Shown here: in pieces, positions 7,257 to 16,738 of the stretch | Numbering within the stretch: position 1 is the stretch's first letter | How the letters are laid out: each line of letters begins with the position of its first letter | NCBI GenBank assembly: GCA_017450105.1 | Contig: JAFSXC010000044.1 | Span: forward strand, 1 to 64,000 | Length of the DNA stretch: 64,000 bases | Direction of reading: 5' to 3' | From: Lachnospiraceae bacterium | Lineage (GTDB): Bacteria; Bacillota; Clostridia; Lachnospirales; Lachnospiraceae | Notes under the pieces: generated by a model | What the model saw: the letters and a program-made list of their open reading frames with translations, nothing else | Told to the model about the DNA's origin: nothing | The model's database searches: none | Made by a program: the position numbers and the translations under genes

Positions 7257-9710
7257 TTATTCTACGGTTTCAAAAACAATTTCCTTCTTATTCTTCAGAC
7301 CGATGGCCACCGTTGTGCCCGATCGGATATTTCCCTTCAGGATCTCCTCCGCCAGCGGATCCTCGATCCGGTTCTGGATCATCCTGCGTAAGGGTCTGGC
7401 GCCGAATTTCGGATCGTAGGCCTCGTTCACGATAAATTCCTTTACGGCCGGCTTGATCCTTAAGGTCAGCTCCATCTGCTCCTTCCCGCGGCGGATCAGA
7501 TTCTTCGTCAGTAAGGTCACGATCTTTTTCATGTCCTCTTTATTCAGCGCCCGGAACACGAGCGTTTCATCGATCCGGTTCAAAAATTCGGGCTTGAAGA
7601 TCCTCTTCAGCTCCTCCATAACGGAGTCCTTCATCCGTTCGTAATTCTGTTTTTCGTCATCCCTCTGGCCGAAGCCCAGATTTTTCGGTGCGATGATGCT
7701 GGACGCACCGGCATTGCTGGTCATGATGATGATCGTATTCTTAAAGTCCACCTTCCGGCCCTGGGCATCGGTAATCCTTCCGTCATCCAGAACCTGCAGC
7801 AGAATATTAAATACATCGGGATGGGCCTTCTCAATCTCATCAAAGAGGATCACGGAGTACGGGTGTCTACGCACCTTTTCCGAAAGCTGCCCGCCCTCAT
7901 CGTAGCCCACATAGCCCGGAGGAGAGCCGATCATCTTGGAAACGCTGTGCTTTTCCATATATTCGGACATATCCACCCGGATCATCGCCGATTCCTCCCC
8001 GAACATCGCCTCCGCCAGGGTCTTGCTGAGCTCCGTCTTTCCGACACCCGTGGGTCCCAGGAAGAGGAAGGAGCCGATGGGCCGGTTCGGATCCTTCAGC
8101 CCGACACGACCGCGTCTTACGGCCCGCGCAACGGCGGAAACCGCTTCCTCCTGGCCGATGACCCGCTGATGCAGCGTCCTTTCCAGCCGCGTCAGCCGCG
8201 CGGATTCCCCTTCGGTCAACCGCTTTACCGGTATCTTCGTCCAGACCGCGACCACCTCGGCGATCTCGTTCTCTCCGACCGTCAGCTTCTTTTCCTGTCC
8301 GGTCTTTTTCCTGCGTTCCTCCAGGCGCTTTCTTTTCCTCTCAAGCTCGGCGAGCCTTGTTTTTTCCTCCGACGCGTCCCCGAAGCGCCCTTCCTTTAAG
8401 GCGAGCTCAAGCTGTTCCTCGACCTCCCGGATACCCTCCTCGGTCTCCTTTAAGCCCTTTGGCGCATGAAAGCCCGCGAGCCGGACTCTGGAGGCCGCCT
8501 CATCCATCAGGTCGATCGCCTTATCCGGCAGAAACCGGTCGCTGATGTAGCGCTCCGACATTTTTGCGGCCGCCGTCAGCGCGTCATCCGTGATCGTCAC
8601 ATGATGGTGCTCCTCGTACTGGCCGCGGATCCCCTTCAGTATCTCGACCGTTTCCTCCACCGAGGGCTCCTCGATCTGAACAGGCTGGAACCGCCGCTCC
8701 AGCGCCGCATCCTTTTCGATGTGCTTGCGGTATTCCTCGATGGTCGTGGCACCGATGATCTGAAGTTCGCCCCTGGAAAGCGAGGGCTTCAGAATATTCG
8801 CCGCGTCCAGAGCGCCCTCCGCTCCGCCGGCACCGATGATCGTATGGATCTCGTCCACAAACAGGAGAATGTTTCCGGCGCTGATGGCCTCATTGATCAC
8901 CCGTTTGATCCGTTCCTCAAATTCACCCCGGTATTTGGAGCCGGCCACCATCCCGGAAAGGTCCAGACTGACCACCCGCTTTCCCTGAACCTGCTCCGGC
9001 ACCTCGCCGTTTACGATCCGGCTGGCAAGACCCTCGGTAATGGCTGTTTTCCCAACACCGGGCTCCCCGATCAGGCAGGGATTGTTCTTGGTCCTGCGGG
9101 ACAGGATCTGGATCACCCGCCGGATCTCCTCTTCTCTTCCGATCACGGGATCCAGCTCCCCGTCCTTTGCGAGCTTCGTCAGATCCCTGGAGTATTTGTC
9201 CAGCATCGGTGTATTCCGATCCGTCTTTTTCTGGGGCCGTCCGTTCTGAAAATCCTCCTTATAGAGGTTCTGATCCTCTCCGATGGCCGCCAGCGTATCC
9301 ACATAGAGCTTCTGCTGATTTACTCCGAGCGTGTTCAAAAGCCGAACCGCCGCGCAGTCCGGTTCCTTGACCAGCGCCATCAGAAGATGCTCTGTGCCGA
9401 TCTCCTTACTCTTAAACCGCTCCGCCTCGGCAGCGGCGCCCTCTAAAACGTTCATCGCCCTGGGCGAAAAGCCGTCGGGATCCACCACCATCACATCTCC
9501 CGAGGGCGCGATCAGGTTCTCGATCAGCTCGATCAGCTTCTGTTCCTCGACCCCGGACTCCATGAGCACCTTGGCCGCCACCCCGGTTCCTTCCCGAAGG
9601 AAGCCCAGGAGAATATGTTCCGTACCTATATAGTTATGGTGCATAACCGTGGAAACGAGCGCGGCCGCCTCCAGCACCTGCTTTGCCTTTTTCGTATATG
9701 CCTTATCCAT
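7257..9710 (-). CDS. clpC: ClpC-type AAA+ unfoldase
   Basis: An 817-residue Hsp100 protein that unfolds substrates for ClpP. Order: Clp N-repeat domain (1-145), AAA-1 with Walker A GEPGVGKT and Walker [10 protein letters not shown], a coiled middle domain with a UVR-like helix ([16 protein letters not shown]), AAA-2 with GPTGVGKT and [11 protein letters not shown], then the small D2 domain. The middle domain and length match ClpC rather than ClpB. In Bacillus it is cotranscribed with ctsR, mcsA and mcsB; none is present here, and the gene is instead preceded by an acidic membrane protein. Whether it is regulated by heat shock is unclear, as I see no CIRCE or CtsR-like site in the 22-base gap. 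Confidence 0.96.
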   Translation of the reverse strand: MDKAYTKKAKQVLEAAALVSTVMHHNYIGTEHILLGFLREGTGVAAKVLMESGVEEQKLIELIENLIAPSGDVMVVDPDGFSPRAMNVLEGAAAEAERFKSKEIGTEHLLMALVKEPDCAAVRLLNTLGVNQQKLYVDTLAAIGEDQNLYKEDFQNGRPQKKTDRNTPMLDKYSRDLTKLAKDGELDPVIGREEEIRRVIQILSRRTKNNPCLIGEPGVGKTAITEGLASRIVNGEVPEQVQGKRVVSLDLSGMVAGSKYRGEFEERIKRVINEAISAGNILLFVDEIHTIIGAGGAEGALDAANILKPSLSRGELQIIGATTIEEYRKHIEKDAALERRFQPVQIEEPSVEETVEILKGIRGQYEEHHHVTITDDALTAAAKMSERYISDRFLPDKAIDLMDEAASRVRLAGFHAPKGLKETEEGIREVEEQLELALKEGRFGDASEEKTRLAELERKRKRLEERRKKTGQEKKLTVGENEIAEVVAVWTKIPVKRLTEGESARLTRLERTLHQRVIGQEEAVSAVARAVRRGRVGLKDPNRPIGSFLFLGPTGVGKTELSKTLAEAMFGEESAMIRVDMSEYMEKHSVSKMIGSPPGYVGYDEGGQLSEKVRRHPYSVILFDEIEKAHPDVFNILLQVLDDGRITDAQGRKVDFKNTIIIMTSNAGASSIIAPKNLGFGQRDDEKQNYERMKDSVMEELKRIFKPEFLNRIDETLVFRALNKEDMKKIVTLLTKNLIRRGKEQMELTLRIKPAVKEFIVNEAYDPKFGARPLRRMIQNRIEDPLAEEILKGNIRSGTTVAIGLKNKKEIVFETVE

Positions 9711-9732
9711 GGCTTTTTCCTAAATTCTCCCC

Positions 9733-10209
9733 TTAATCATCCAGATCGATGAAGGTCAGATCATCGTCCTCGTCATCCTCTGCTTCGTCTTCATCGTCGT
9801 CTGAGGGTCTGGCCTTCCTTTTCTTTTCCTTTTTCCGACGGGGCTTCTCCTTTATCTCCTCTTCGTCCTCTTCCTCAACGTCCTCTTCTTCCTCTTCCGG
9901 CTCTCTTCGTTTTCTGTTTCTGCCGAACAGGGGAAGCACCTCCGGCGCCGTTTCTTCTGCCTCTTCCTCCTCTTCTTCGTCATCCTCATCCTCGTCGTCG
10001 AAGAAGTCGTCGTCCCTGCGCCGGAGCATGGCCGCCTGAACCACAACCACGATCAGAAGCACCACGATAACGCCGAGCAGGATCAGAAGAAGGATCCGAA
10101 CCTGTGAACGGAAGATATCATACTCCTGAATCATCTCGTAGGCGTCCTTTCCGTCCAACTCCTCTCCCATCCCAAGCAAAGACTTGATAGTTTCGAGAAA
10201 ATTAGTCAT
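9733..10209 (-). CDS. Single-pass membrane protein with highly charged tail
   Basis: A 158-residue protein with one transmembrane segment (about residues 38-62, from ILLLILLGVIVVLLI) and a cytoplasmic tail of about 95 residues made almost only of Asp, Glu, Arg and Lys. The tail alternates acidic runs with a basic stretch and ends LTFIDLDD. There is no enzyme motif. The N-terminus (MTNFLETIKSLLGMGEEL) is a short amphipathic region. It lies 22 bases before clpC. Function unknown; a ClpC partner or membrane scaffold is speculation. Confidence 0.75.
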   Translation of the reverse strand: MTNFLETIKSLLGMGEELDGKDAYEMIQEYDIFRSQVRILLLILLGVIVVLLIVVVVQAAMLRRRDDDFFDDEDEDDEEEEEEAEETAPEVLPLFGRNRKRREPEEEEEDVEEEDEEEIKEKPRRKKEKKRKARPSDDDEDEAEDDEDDDLTFIDLDD

Positions 10210-10230
10210 GTTTTAATTTCTCCTTCTATA

Positions 10231-10896
10231 TTACCTAAAATGAAATCTTCTTTTTAATTCCGTCGTTGCCCTTCTGCCGCCGATGATCAGCGTCCCGACG
10301 AAGAACAGAACCGATACGAAGAGCGCCACCTCCGCCATATAGGGCCAGGTAATGATCTTCAGCAGCGAAAGCACCACCGCCAGGATCGAAAGCAGGATCA
10401 TAAAGATCTGCCAGCTTATGTAGCTCTGCCAGTTCCGGAAGTTGATGATCATCAGGATCACGACAAGAGCGTTGATTGCGAAGATCGCTCCCGGGAAGAC
10501 AATGTTTAACGACCATCTCTCAAAGCCCAGGATATAGTCAATCAGAATTATATAAAGAAGGCTTAAGAATACCATGGCAAAGGTTTTGATCCCATAGCGG
10601 TATTCCTTCTCCGCCAGCAGCTTCATCGTCAGCCAGCCCATGATCAGGCCGCCGCCTGTGATCACGCACCACCAGGTTCCGTTATAGGTTCTGTAATTAA
10701 TATAAATCAGAATTAATTCCAGGACCAGGGCCGCCACCACATAGATCCGGATCGCCAGCTTGATCTTACGCTCCCGGATCTGAATATCCGGATACATGTT
10801 TTTTCTCTCCTCGGTCTGCTCCAGAACGCTCCGGCACAGGGGGCAGATATCCGTTTTATCTAAAATATCGGCATGGCATTGTTTGCAGTATCCCAT
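10231..10896 (-). CDS. Zinc-ribbon multi-pass membrane protein (DUF6320-like)
   Basis: A 221-residue protein with an N-terminal zinc ribbon (CKQC at 4-7 and CPLC at 18-21), then about six hydrophobic segments from residue 48 and a basic C-terminus (TELKRRFHFR). It resembles the DUF6320 family as I remember it; that name gives no function. It follows the condensation-like gene by 22 bases. The pairing suggests the two act together at the membrane, which is inference from position only. Confidence 0.75.
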   Translation of the reverse strand: MGYCKQCHADILDKTDICPLCRSVLEQTEERKNMYPDIQIRERKIKLAIRIYVVAALVLELILIYINYRTYNGTWWCVITGGGLIMGWLTMKLLAEKEYRYGIKTFAMVFLSLLYIILIDYILGFERWSLNIVFPGAIFAINALVVILMIINFRNWQSYISWQIFMILLSILAVVLSLLKIITWPYMAEVALFVSVLFFVGTLIIGGRRATTELKRRFHFR

Positions 10897-10918
10897 TCTC
10901 TTCTCCTCACAGCATACA

Positions 10919-12256
10919 TCAGTAAAACAGTCCGTTCGTCTCGGCCGAAACGGTCAGTCCCTCAGACGCCAGCGTCCGGACAAAGCATCGTTCTATGTTC
11001 AGATCCTGGTAGAGCGTACTGAAGGTAAAGGTCAGCACATCCCCATAGGAGCAGACCGTTCCCTTCAGAAGCTGCGCCATCGAAACGGCCAGCATCGCGT
11101 GGAAGCTCTTTACATAGGGCCGGTAGGGCTCATCGATGGAGATCACACCCACGTTGGTCAATGTAGAAGTATTCGAGTGGGAGATGAAGCGGTAGGCCCA
11201 CAGCATCCCCTGGTTCTTGAAGAACAGAGGCACGAGCTTGGCCGCCAGACTCTGCGCCTTGCTGGCATTGTAGGACAGCGTCACCTCCAGGTTTTCCTTC
11301 GTCACCTTCCGCTTTACGTCCTCGTGTACCAGCTTCAGCACCTCCTCGAAGGTATAATCCTCCTTCTCCGGCAGGAACTCCACCGATACCATGACGAAGA
11401 AGTTTTTGGAGGTCTCCGAGTCAAAATAGGGCCGCAGATTCACGGGAATATTGATCCTTATGGGCCGGTTATTCCTGTGTACCAGCCACTGCTCCTTATA
11501 GATGCCGTAGATCATGGCCGCCACCATGACGTCATTGATCGAGACGCCGCGGGGCTTGGAATAGGCCTTCAGCTCCTTAACGGAAAGATAGATATGGCAG
11601 ACTCCGAACTGCCCCTTCGAAAGCCGCTCCCCCCGTAAGCGGAAGGCCAGCTTCACCCCATAGGCCGTTCCCTTTTTCCGCTTCCGGTAGTTTTTCAGGA
11701 AACTGTCCTCGCGGTTAAAGGTGGTGGTGCTCGAAAGATTGTCTCCGAGCGTTTCCATCAGATCCGGATGGGAAAGCCGTAAATACTGGTAGGTCAGCTC
11801 ACGGATAAAGACAAAGCCGCCCATGCCGTCCGTCAGAACATGGGAAACCTCCAGATTGATCCTCTGCTCATGCCAGGTCACACGGAACAGATAGCTGTTG
11901 TTCCGGTTGTCCCGGATAAAACGGCAGGGATAGGTGGTCTCCGGCGTAACCCGCGGCGCCGGCTTCCCGTTTTCCTCAAAATAGTACCAGAACAGTCCCT
12001 GGCGGAGCCTCAGGTTAAAGGCCGGATAGCGGGGCAGCAGCCTGTCTACCGCCGTCTGCAGGATCGCCGGATCGATGTCCTCGTTCAGGGTCACAGAGAT
12101 CCGATAAACGTTTGTCAGCTCCTCTCCGGCAATCACCGGAAAGATATTGGCCGTATTATCCAGCTTATCCCAGCGGATATTCCGGTTTCTCTCCGCAAGC
12201 AGATTCTGTTTTTCCTTTTTTTCTTTTCCGGTTTCAGCATCCTCCCCGTGCTTCAT
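10919..12256 (-). CDS. Condensation-domain-like acyltransferase
   Basis: A 445-residue protein of the CoA-dependent acyltransferase superfamily, which includes NRPS condensation domains, alcohol acetyltransferases and wax ester synthases. The catalytic HxxxDG motif is HVLTDG at 139-144. The later strand region (RGVSINDVMVAAMIYGIYKE, about 228-247) is also typical. It stands alone, without adenylation or carrier domains, so it is not part of an assembly line. ATG 12256 has an AAAGGAG site seven bases away. It sits between the EAL gene (11-base gap) and the zinc-ribbon membrane gene. The substrate is unknown; an envelope lipid or glycan ester is a guess. Confidence 0.8.
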   Translation of the reverse strand: MKHGEDAETGKEKKEKQNLLAERNRNIRWDKLDNTANIFPVIAGEELTNVYRISVTLNEDIDPAILQTAVDRLLPRYPAFNLRLRQGLFWYYFEENGKPAPRVTPETTYPCRFIRDNRNNSYLFRVTWHEQRINLEVSHVLTDGMGGFVFIRELTYQYLRLSHPDLMETLGDNLSSTTTFNREDSFLKNYRKRKKGTAYGVKLAFRLRGERLSKGQFGVCHIYLSVKELKAYSKPRGVSINDVMVAAMIYGIYKEQWLVHRNNRPIRINIPVNLRPYFDSETSKNFFVMVSVEFLPEKEDYTFEEVLKLVHEDVKRKVTKENLEVTLSYNASKAQSLAAKLVPLFFKNQGMLWAYRFISHSNTSTLTNVGVISIDEPYRPYVKSFHAMLAVSMAQLLKGTVCSYGDVLTFTFSTLYQDLNIERCFVRTLASEGLTVSAETNGLFY

Positions 12257-12267
12257 GCGGTTCTCCT

Positions 12268-14934
12268 TTATATGTATTTTTCTTCAAAGGCTTCTCTCGT
12301 CATGGGTTTTCCGAAATAATAGCCCTGAATAAATTCGGTTCCGATATCTCTTAATTCCTTTAACTGTTCCTCGGTTTCCACACCCTCTACCACCGTCGTC
12401 AGCCCGATGGTATGGGCCAGCTCGGCCACAAGGCGTACAAAGGCAGCGGAATATTTATCCTCATGGATATCGCGTACAAAGCTCCGGTCGATCTTGATCT
12501 GGTCAATCGGAAGCTCCCGGATATGGTTCAGGGAGGAATTCCCGATCCCGAAATCGTCAAGCGCCACCTTCACACCGAGCCTTCTGAGGTCCGCAAGCAC
12601 CCGCTTCATCCGGGCCAGGTCAGACACGGACATCGCCTCCGTCACATCCAGCGTTACATTCTCCGGCACAACGCCTGTCTCCCGCAGGACCTTTGAAACA
12701 GTCTCGACGATATCACTCTGCAGAAGCTGCAGGGCCGAAAGGTTAATGCTGACCGAAAAATCCGGATGGCCGTAATCATTCCAGTACCGCAGGCTCAGCA
12801 GCGCCTCATGCAGCACATGGCCCCCGATCCTGCCCATGAAGCCCAGATATTCCGCCATCGGGATAAAGTCGGCGGGGGATACCAGCCCGAGCTCCGGAGA
12901 GTTCCACCTTAGCAGCGCCTCGGCCCCAAGGCATTTATCCATCCCCTCCCGGATATCCGTAACCGGCTGGAAATAGATCTCAAACTCCTCGCACCGGTTT
13001 TCCACGGCCTCCTTCAGGCACCTTTCCATATCGGACCGCCGGATATCCGTCATCTCCACCGCATCGTTATAGCGGGAGATACGGTTTTTCCCGTTCCGCT
13101 TCGCATCGTTCATGGCCACCTCGGCCTTGGCCATGATCTCCTTCGCGTTATCGGCGTCCTCGGGAAACCGGACGATGGCGAGGCACATATTGCAGTAATA
13201 ATCCTCTCCGTTCAGATACCAGGGCCGCACAAACATCGAGCGGATCTCCTCCACCACGTCGTTCAGAAGGTAGATCTGGTGGTCGGTCAGGACGATCGCA
13301 TAGGTATCGCCCTCCAGGCGGTAGCAGTTGTTTTCCACCCCCGGCAGCTTCAGAAGGTCCTGCGCGACCTGCTTTAAGAGGATATCCCCGGAATCATGGC
13401 CGATTCCGTCGTTAATATGCTTGAAATCATCGATATTGATCAGGATCAGGGCACCGCCGTCCCCGCTGGTCCCGTATTCCCGGATATACTGATCCAGCGT
13501 CCGCTCACACCGCCGGCGGTTATGCAAGCCCGTCAGCGCGTCGGTATCCAGCTCTCTTTCCAGCTCCTGGATCAGGCGTTTCCGCTCCGTCGCTTCCACA
13601 ATGGTATATAGATGGACCTTTGTCCCGTCCACCCAGGTAATCGGGGTCGTCCGGACATCAAACCACCGTTTCCCCGAAGCCGAATATACTTCCGTAAACG
13701 AATTTTCGGTGGGAATCGGCTCCGGATAGAAGATATCCCGGATGGATTTCAGCCTCCCGCTCTCCGGAAACATATCCTTGAAGGCCCGGTTCAGAAACAG
13801 GATCTTCCTCTCCTCGGGCTCCTCCACCAAAAGCGCGCTTCCCGCGTTTTCCAGCACTGCCTCCAGAGAGGCATAAGAGCTGGCGAGGGAATTCCGGGCG
13901 ATCCGTCGCTGCAGGATGCTCTGGATGATCTGCCGGACATCGTTTAAGAACTTGATGTCGTTTACATCCCAGATCCGTTCCTTCCTCCCCTCGAAGAAGG
14001 TCAGATACATCCCGACCCGTCCCTGTACCTCCACCGGGAGGCTGACGGCCGCTTCGACATGATACTCCTTAAAAAACCGGTCAAAATCCTGGGGCTTTGC
14101 GGAATCCGAGGAGATCATATAGGGCTTCCCGGTCAGGAACGGAACCCTCTCCACCGGCATCCGCCGGACCTTTTTCACAAAGGAAACGTTCGGATCCGTG
14201 GAGTATTCCGCGATCATATCCACGGTTTCCTCGTCCCGCGAGATCCGCCACAAACCCGCGTGTGTGAGTTCAAGATAGGTTACCGCCTGCTCCAGAATAT
14301 CGTTTACGACTCCGGAAAAGCTGTTATCGCTCTCCTGCATCAGAACGATATTCGTCACAGCCTCATTTCTCTTCAGCTTCCTCTGGTACTCTTCCTTCTC
14401 GTCCAGGACCCGCTTCGTCGCCTCCTCGGCAAAGAGCTCGTCCATACGGGCCGTGAGGAAATTCTTGGACAGCGTCTCCAAAAATTCCAGCGACCGGTCA
14501 AAGTCGGCATCCGTCGTGGTCCGAAGGCCCTCCGGCAGCTCCTGCTCGCCCAGCCTCTCTCCGATAACGCCAAGGATCACCCACAGCGCCACGATCGCGC
14601 CCTTGACCCGCACCGCGAGGCCGCAGCAGCGAAGCCAGGGCCTGTCGGTTTCCGCCTCCTGTACATTTTCATAGGGCGAAGCCACCAATCTCTGCAGCAG
14701 GGTCATATGGGTCTCCGCGCTGATATTTTGGTGCAGAAAAGAAAGCTCCTCCTCCTTCCCGTAGGGTTCCGTGATCACTCCGCGGGTTCTGGAGAAGCAT
14801 TGGGCATACACTCTCTGGGCCAGGCAGAATTTGTCCTGCAGCTCCTGCATGGCCTTTTTATCCAGGAGAGCTTCGTTATATTCGTCAAAAGAATCGGCTT
14901 CTCTGGCCTTGTCTAATGCCATTTTCTTCCTCAA
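12268..14934 (-). CDS. Cyclic di-GMP phosphodiesterase: GAF-PAS-degenerate GGDEF-EAL
   Basis: An 888-residue cytoplasmic signalling protein. Order: an N-terminal sensory region (25-180, perhaps PocR-like), coiled linker, GAF domain (about 205-345), PAS domain (about 353-455), GGDEF-like domain (about 460-620) and EAL domain (about 638-885). The GGDEF signature is degenerate, EGDTY at 541-545, so cyclase activity is unlikely, though it may still bind GTP. The EAL domain keeps AEALLRW (671) and the metal-binding DDFGIGNSSL and EGVETEEQ motifs, so c-di-GMP hydrolysis is expected. Its start overlaps the stop of the pyrophosphorylase gene by four bases (ATGA). It may oppose the cyclase at 3924. 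Confidence 0.92.
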   Translation of the reverse strand: MRKKMALDKAREADSFDEYNEALLDKKAMQELQDKFCLAQRVYAQCFSRTRGVITEPYGKEEELSFLHQNISAETHMTLLQRLVASPYENVQEAETDRPWLRCCGLAVRVKGAIVALWVILGVIGERLGEQELPEGLRTTTDADFDRSLEFLETLSKNFLTARMDELFAEEATKRVLDEKEEYQRKLKRNEAVTNIVLMQESDNSFSGVVNDILEQAVTYLELTHAGLWRISRDEETVDMIAEYSTDPNVSFVKKVRRMPVERVPFLTGKPYMISSDSAKPQDFDRFFKEYHVEAAVSLPVEVQGRVGMYLTFFEGRKERIWDVNDIKFLNDVRQIIQSILQRRIARNSLASSYASLEAVLENAGSALLVEEPEERKILFLNRAFKDMFPESGRLKSIRDIFYPEPIPTENSFTEVYSASGKRWFDVRTTPITWVDGTKVHLYTIVEATERKRLIQELERELDTDALTGLHNRRRCERTLDQYIREYGTSGDGGALILINIDDFKHINDGIGHDSGDILLKQVAQDLLKLPGVENNCYRLEGDTYAIVLTDHQIYLLNDVVEEIRSMFVRPWYLNGEDYYCNMCLAIVRFPEDADNAKEIMAKAEVAMNDAKRNGKNRISRYNDAVEMTDIRRSDMERCLKEAVENRCEEFEIYFQPVTDIREGMDKCLGAEALLRWNSPELGLVSPADFIPMAEYLGFMGRIGGHVLHEALLSLRYWNDYGHPDFSVSINLSALQLLQSDIVETVSKVLRETGVVPENVTLDVTEAMSVSDLARMKRVLADLRRLGVKVALDDFGIGNSSLNHIRELPIDQIKIDRSFVRDIHEDKYSAAFVRLVAELAHTIGLTTVVEGVETEEQLKELRDIGTEFIQGYYFGKPMTREAFEEKYI

Positions 14935-16157
14935 ACCTCAATGCCGTTCTGTTGCAAAAGCCGTTGGGCACTTTCCACCGAATCCTTCCCGGTCCGGTTC
15001 TTGATCGGCGCGAACTCTCTTTCCCGCACCACCTCAAAGCCGAGACAGGTCGAAAGCTCCCACAGAAGATCCAGCACCAGAAGCTCATACTTAAACGCAT
15101 TCGGCTTCTCCGGCTCCGTCCTTTTCCCGTTTTCGTCCACGCAGGAAACCTTTTTCTCCACGCGGTGGAAGGGGATCCGGCGGTCTGTCGCTTCGTCCAG
15201 GGCCGACCGGCGGAACAGATAATTCAGGATCACGCCATAATTATATACAAGCTCTCCGTCAGGGCCTCTTTTCGTCTTCATCTCATCGGTCAGCTCGTAA
15301 TACTCGACCACAAGGGGGCGTCCTTCCTTCAGGCACAAAACCCCCACGCCCTCATCCGGGGCATTCTTTTTTATAACCTTGGCCCCGGTATTTACGCCGC
15401 TTTCTTCTACGGCACCGACGAACACCGGATCCAGGATCCTCTGCAAAACGTTATCTACGGCAAATACATTCAGCCATTCGACGCCGGACGCCTTAAAATG
15501 GATCCCGGCCTTGCTTCCGAGGAGGGAGGGATACCACCCGCCGTTGCCGTTGGGGGAGGTGGCCAGCCGGTTCTTCTCCTCCAGAAGGATCTGACCGTCC
15601 GCACCCACCGCGGGCGCATTCTCCTGCACAAAGAAAAAGATGTGCTCCTTCGGGTAGCCGAAATACTCATGGCTCCTTAAGAAGTCCCGGGTCACACGGT
15701 CATTTTTTTCACTCGTCATAATATAGAGGTCCGGGCACACTCCCGCCTCGTCCGTAACCTCTCTCAGATTCTCGATCAGACGCTGGAATATATAGGTCGG
15801 CTTATGGATCCCGATATCAAAGACACCCTTCGGACCGTCGGAGCCGAGCCGCGTTCCCATACCGCCGGCGAGCAGCACCGCCGCCGTTTTTCCCTCTCTT
15901 ATCACGGCAAGTCCCTTTTCCTTCAGGGCATCGCGGTTTTTCTCGATCTCCTCGACCGTACGCACCGGCACCGGGCTGATTTTTCCTTCAAACGCCTTGT
16001 CCGCCTCGTTTTCCGGAAGCAGGCAGGAAAAGTCCGTGCGAAGGATCTGGTCGGAAAAATCCTCTTTTTCCGTTTCTGAGAGCTCCTCCCAGAAGCGCAG
16101 CGCTTTCGTCTGGGAGAACTCCTCCATTTTTCTTAAGGCCTGTTCTTTTTTATCCAT
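14931..16157 (-). CDS. UTP-dependent sugar-1-phosphate uridylyltransferase (UDPGP family)
   Basis: A 408-residue nucleotidyltransferase of the UDPGP/AGX family. The signature loop LLAGGMGTRLGSDGPKG binds the uridine nucleotide; a substrate lysine/glycine region follows (FKASGVEWLNVFAVDNVL). By family it would make UDP-GlcNAc or a related UDP-sugar for envelope synthesis; the sugar cannot be assigned. The frame is open to 16298 but that would overlap sigH; ATG 16157 (MDKKEQALRKMEEF) matches the family start and lies 32 bases after sigH, though no strong ribosome site is visible. It is coupled to the EAL gene by a four-base overlap. Confidence 0.88.
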   Translation of the reverse strand: MDKKEQALRKMEEFSQTKALRFWEELSETEKEDFSDQILRTDFSCLLPENEADKAFEGKISPVPVRTVEEIEKNRDALKEKGLAVIREGKTAAVLLAGGMGTRLGSDGPKGVFDIGIHKPTYIFQRLIENLREVTDEAGVCPDLYIMTSEKNDRVTRDFLRSHEYFGYPKEHIFFFVQENAPAVGADGQILLEEKNRLATSPNGNGGWYPSLLGSKAGIHFKASGVEWLNVFAVDNVLQRILDPVFVGAVEESGVNTGAKVIKKNAPDEGVGVLCLKEGRPLVVEYYELTDEMKTKRGPDGELVYNYGVILNYLFRRSALDEATDRRIPFHRVEKKVSCVDENGKRTEPEKPNAFKYELLVLDLLWELSTCLGFEVVREREFAPIKNRTGKDSVESAQRLLQQNGIEV

Positions 16158-16189
16158 AAGTAATATTTTATCAGATTGATTATTCCGTA

Positions 16190-16738
16190 TCAACTCTGTA
16201 GTTTCTGCAGCTTTTGACGTATTCTCTGGATCGCGTTGTCGATGGATTTCGGTTCCTTCCCGAGAAGTCTCGCGGTTTCCCGGTAGGTCAGGCCGCACAG
16301 GCTGTAAAGAAAAACCTTCCGCTCCATCGGGGAAAGAAGCTTCCCCGCGCGTTCGAGCAGGCCTTCGAGCTCCTCTCTCTGAAGCAGCAGCTCCTCCGGG
16401 TCCTTTTCCCCCTCTTCTTCCGTGTCGATCGGCACATAGGAGTTCAGCGGCGCGTTTTTCTTCCGGTTATCGGCCTCGATCGCCGAATACATCCTGCGTG
16501 TGATCACAAGCTTCGCAAAATGCGAAAAAGACGAATCCTTTTCCTCCCGGAAGTCGCGGATCGCCTGATACAGTCCGATCATTCCCTCCTGAATCAGGTC
16601 ATCCGAATCCCCTCCGACCAGAAAAAGCTCACTCGCCTTTTTTCTCACCATGGGTTTGTATTTTTCCATCAAAAGCAGAAGCGCCTTCTCGTCGCCCCTG
16701 CGATAGGCCGCAACGAGTTTTTCATCCTTCACTTCCAT
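16190..16738 (-). CDS. sigH: RNA polymerase sigma factor SigH (Spo0H)
   Basis: A 182-residue sigma-70 family factor. Region 2 has the core-binding DLIQEGMIGLYQAIRDF; region 4 is the helix-turn-helix LTYRETARLLGKEPKSIDN followed by AIQRIRQKL. This region 4 and the position after rlmB match SigH, which in Bacillus and Clostridia controls stationary-phase, competence and early sporulation genes. The order cysE-cysS-mrnC-rlmB-sigH is the known Firmicute order, but yacP is missing between rlmB and sigH. Its start overlaps the end of rlmB by 10 bases. Whether this organism sporulates cannot be told from the window. Confidence 0.93.
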   Translation of the reverse strand: MEVKDEKLVAAYRRGDEKALLLLMEKYKPMVRKKASELFLVGGDSDDLIQEGMIGLYQAIRDFREEKDSSFSHFAKLVITRRMYSAIEADNRKKNAPLNSYVPIDTEEEGEKDPEELLLQREELEGLLERAGKLLSPMERKVFLYSLCGLTYRETARLLGKEPKSIDNAIQRIRQKLQKLQS

